Source: an uncultured Clostridia bacterium (GTDB taxonomy: Bacteria > Bacillota > Clostridia > Oscillospirales > CAG-272). From it: DNA of 49,780 nucleotides. Where the stretch lies: assembly GCA_947631245.1 (NCBI GenBank), contig CANRKP010000011.1, positions 1 through 49,780 of the forward strand. The letters are read 5' to 3'. Under the pieces are notes generated by a model, which saw nothing but the letters and a program-made list of their open reading frames with translations, did no database searches and had not been told where the DNA came from. Every line of letters starts with the position of its first letter. The stretch's first letter is position 1. The position numbers and the translations under genes are program-made. Positions 48,823 to 49,780 of this stretch are shown piece by piece.

Positions 48823-49098
48823 TTAAAGCGCATTTGAAGCCTCCGCAAGTGAAAAAAAGAACGCGCAAAAGCGCGTCCCTTTCGTGATTTTTTCCCGTTT
48901 CCGGCTCAGGCGTTTAGAGATTTTTTTCGCATCGTGAAGTCCGACCGCAAGCTCAAGCGTCGACATACGCACGTTGCATATTATTCTTACATACTTCTCG
49001 CCGGAATGATAGATCGGCTCGCCGTTTATCTCCGTCGTCTCAAATCCGCCCTCCGACATCAGGCGGCTGAGCTTTTCCCGCAGCGCCTCTGTCTCTTT
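48823..49098 (-). pseudogene. 5'-truncated gene remnant running through its own terminator
   Basis: The frame from 49098 to 48823 is coding-like (KETEALREKLSRLMSEGG, FETTEINGEPIYHSG, then KYVRIICNVRMSTLELAVGL), but a TAG stops it immediately upstream. The only ATG (49059) leaves 78 residues and has no good ribosome site. The last third runs straight through a hairpin-T-run terminator, giving an unlikely tail GTRFCAFFFS. This looks like the 3' part of a longer gene whose start was lost, perhaps when the adjacent toxin-antitoxin pair arrived, and whose stop codon also decayed. The family is not recognised. Confidence 0.5.
48852..48876 (-). terminator. Rho-independent terminator upstream of the miaA promoter
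   Basis: On the minus strand ACGCGC-TTTT-GCGCGT (48876-48861) is followed by TC and a T7 run (48858-48852). It insulates the miaA operon from transcription coming from the toxin-antitoxin side. Confidence 0.82.
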
Positions 49099-49147
49099 CT
49101 AAGATAAATAATCCGTCTGCCGCATATAAAGTAACTTTCGCGCATTG

Positions 49148-49432
49148 TTATCTTGCGGTCGGAACAAATTCCAGTTTCAAGCGCATACCCATTCCTTCGG
49201 CAAGCCTTTGCAGAGTTTTCAGAGAAGGATTGGCGTTTCCGGTCTCCAGTCTGCTGATGTCTCCCTGCGCGATTCCGGTCTTCTCTGCCAGTTCCTTTTG
49301 CGTCATTCCGGCGCTTTTTCTCGCGTTGAGCATTGCCTGAATTATGGCAAACTCCGGGTCAAGGGCATCCCACTCCTTTTTGAAATCTTCATTCCGAAGC
49401 TGTTCGTTCAAGTAATCCTTGTAATTTGTCAT
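49148..49432 (-). CDS. HigA-type antitoxin, XRE family
   Basis: A 94-residue DNA-binding protein. The N-terminal part (YKDYLNEQLRNEDFKKEW) is the usual short antitoxin arm, and the HTH covers about 30-80 (MTQKELAEKTGIAQGDISRL, then ETGNANPSLKTLQRL). The C-terminus ends in a beta strand (RLKLEFVP) as in HigA relatives. It starts one base after the toxin stop codon, in the toxin-first order typical of higBA. GGGAGG lies just before the start. It probably neutralises the toxin and represses the pair. Confidence 0.88.
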   Translation of the reverse strand: MTNYKDYLNEQLRNEDFKKEWDALDPEFAIIQAMLNARKSAGMTQKELAEKTGIAQGDISRLETGNANPSLKTLQRLAEGMGMRLKLEFVPTAR

Positions 49433-49433
49433 C

Positions 49434-49742
49434 TTATTTTGCCTCCCTGCTTAGATATTCACCGCGGTATTTTTGTGCCGTTTCAATCTCGCTTTTCGGC
49501 GTTTTCGCCGTCTTCTTGATAAATCCGTTGGTCAGAACGATCTTTCGGCCGATTACGAAGAAATACAGCACCCGCGATATATCCGAACCGCTCTTGATGC
49601 GAAGCTCAAATATACCGCCCACAAGATGTTCCGAATACGGCATTCGAAGTGCCGTTCCGTTTTGCGCCAACAGGTCGATCGTCCTCAAAATACGCGCCCG
49701 CATTTTTTGCTTATGTGTGATAAAGAAGCAATAGAAGTGCAA
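49434..49742 (-). CDS. HigB/RelE-type toxin (Gp49-like), N-terminus apparently lost or frameshifted
   Basis: From residue 14 on, the protein matches the Gp49/HigB fold: MRARILRTIDLLAQNG, then PYSEHLVGGIFELRI, the arginine strand SGSDISRVLYFFV, and NGFIKKTAKTPKSEIETA. These toxins cut mRNA on the ribosome. Relatives have about 30 further N-terminal residues. Here the frame is closed by TAG at 49760-49758, and the only starts are a TTG at 49742 and an ATG within the first helix (at residue 14). The neighbouring frame upstream reads DRNGKIFCTSIASLSH, which looks like the missing family start, so a one- or two-base frameshift near 49720 is likely. The toxin may be inactive. The upstream end lies beyond the window. 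Confidence 0.65.
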   Translation of the reverse strand: MHFYCFFITHKQKMRARILRTIDLLAQNGTALRMPYSEHLVGGIFELRIKSGSDISRVLYFFVIGRKIVLTNGFIKKTAKTPKSEIETAQKYRGEYLSREAK

Positions 49743-49780
49743 AAAATTTTGCCGTTCCTATCCGACACTTGGCCATTGTG

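Overview
The window is GC-rich chromosomal DNA from a Gram-positive bacterium, most likely an anaerobic member of the Clostridia (Bacillota) from a gut or other plant-polymer-degrading community. This rests on four things seen in the sequence. The first is the order miaA - yggS - sepF - yggT - ylmH - divIVA - ileS - lspA - rluD. The second is tilS-hpt-ftsH. The third is strong AGGAGG-type ribosome sites and sigma-A promoters with 17-bp spacers. The fourth is lipoprotein signal peptides on solute-binding and polysaccharide-active proteins. No rRNA, tRNA, CRISPR array or IS element was seen. Species cannot be named from this window.

Layout. 1-4026 (minus): tilS-hpt-ftsH, with ftsH running off the left edge. 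4310-4618 (minus): a small DUF6514-like protein. 4666-5262: an AT-rich, nearly gene-free stretch. 5404-7231 (plus): a coiled-coil protein and a multi-pass membrane protein. 7288-10598 (minus): four poorly known genes, two of which look like distant paralogues. 10845-14215 (minus): a GH43-family glycosidase translationally coupled to a PcrA/UvrD helicase. 14432-23496 (minus): a complete oppABCDF peptide-type ABC transporter operon ending in a DUF3899 protein; four of its five transporter subunits carry large extra segments. 23900-25957 (minus): a GH3 glycosidase. 26264-31469 (plus): an operon for a Re-type citrate synthase candidate, a GntR/FCD regulator, aconitase and isocitrate dehydrogenase, which together would make 2-oxoglutarate for glutamate from oxaloacetate and acetyl-CoA. 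A GntR-like palindrome sits on its transcription start. 31755-32846 (plus): an HTH / cysteine-rich / membrane fusion protein. 32928-33779 (minus): a ZIP metal transporter. 34059-38111 (plus): a 1350-residue surface lipoprotein with a glycosidase-like barrel and several carbohydrate-binding-like modules. 38208-48756 (minus): a ten-gene housekeeping and division operon from miaA to rluD. 48823-49780: a damaged gene remnant and a HigB/HigA-type toxin-antitoxin pair whose toxin seems to lack its N-terminus.

Taken together, the accessory genes describe a cell that takes apart plant polysaccharides (GH43, GH3, the large lipoprotein), imports peptides through an unusually elaborated Opp system, and makes glutamate by the oxidative half of a partial TCA cycle. 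The most unusual items are the coordinated insertions in the Opp transporter, the large lipoprotein glycosidase candidate, the HTH-Cys-rich-membrane fusion, and the citrate operon with its apparent operator. All functional names come from motif reading and gene order; no database search was run.
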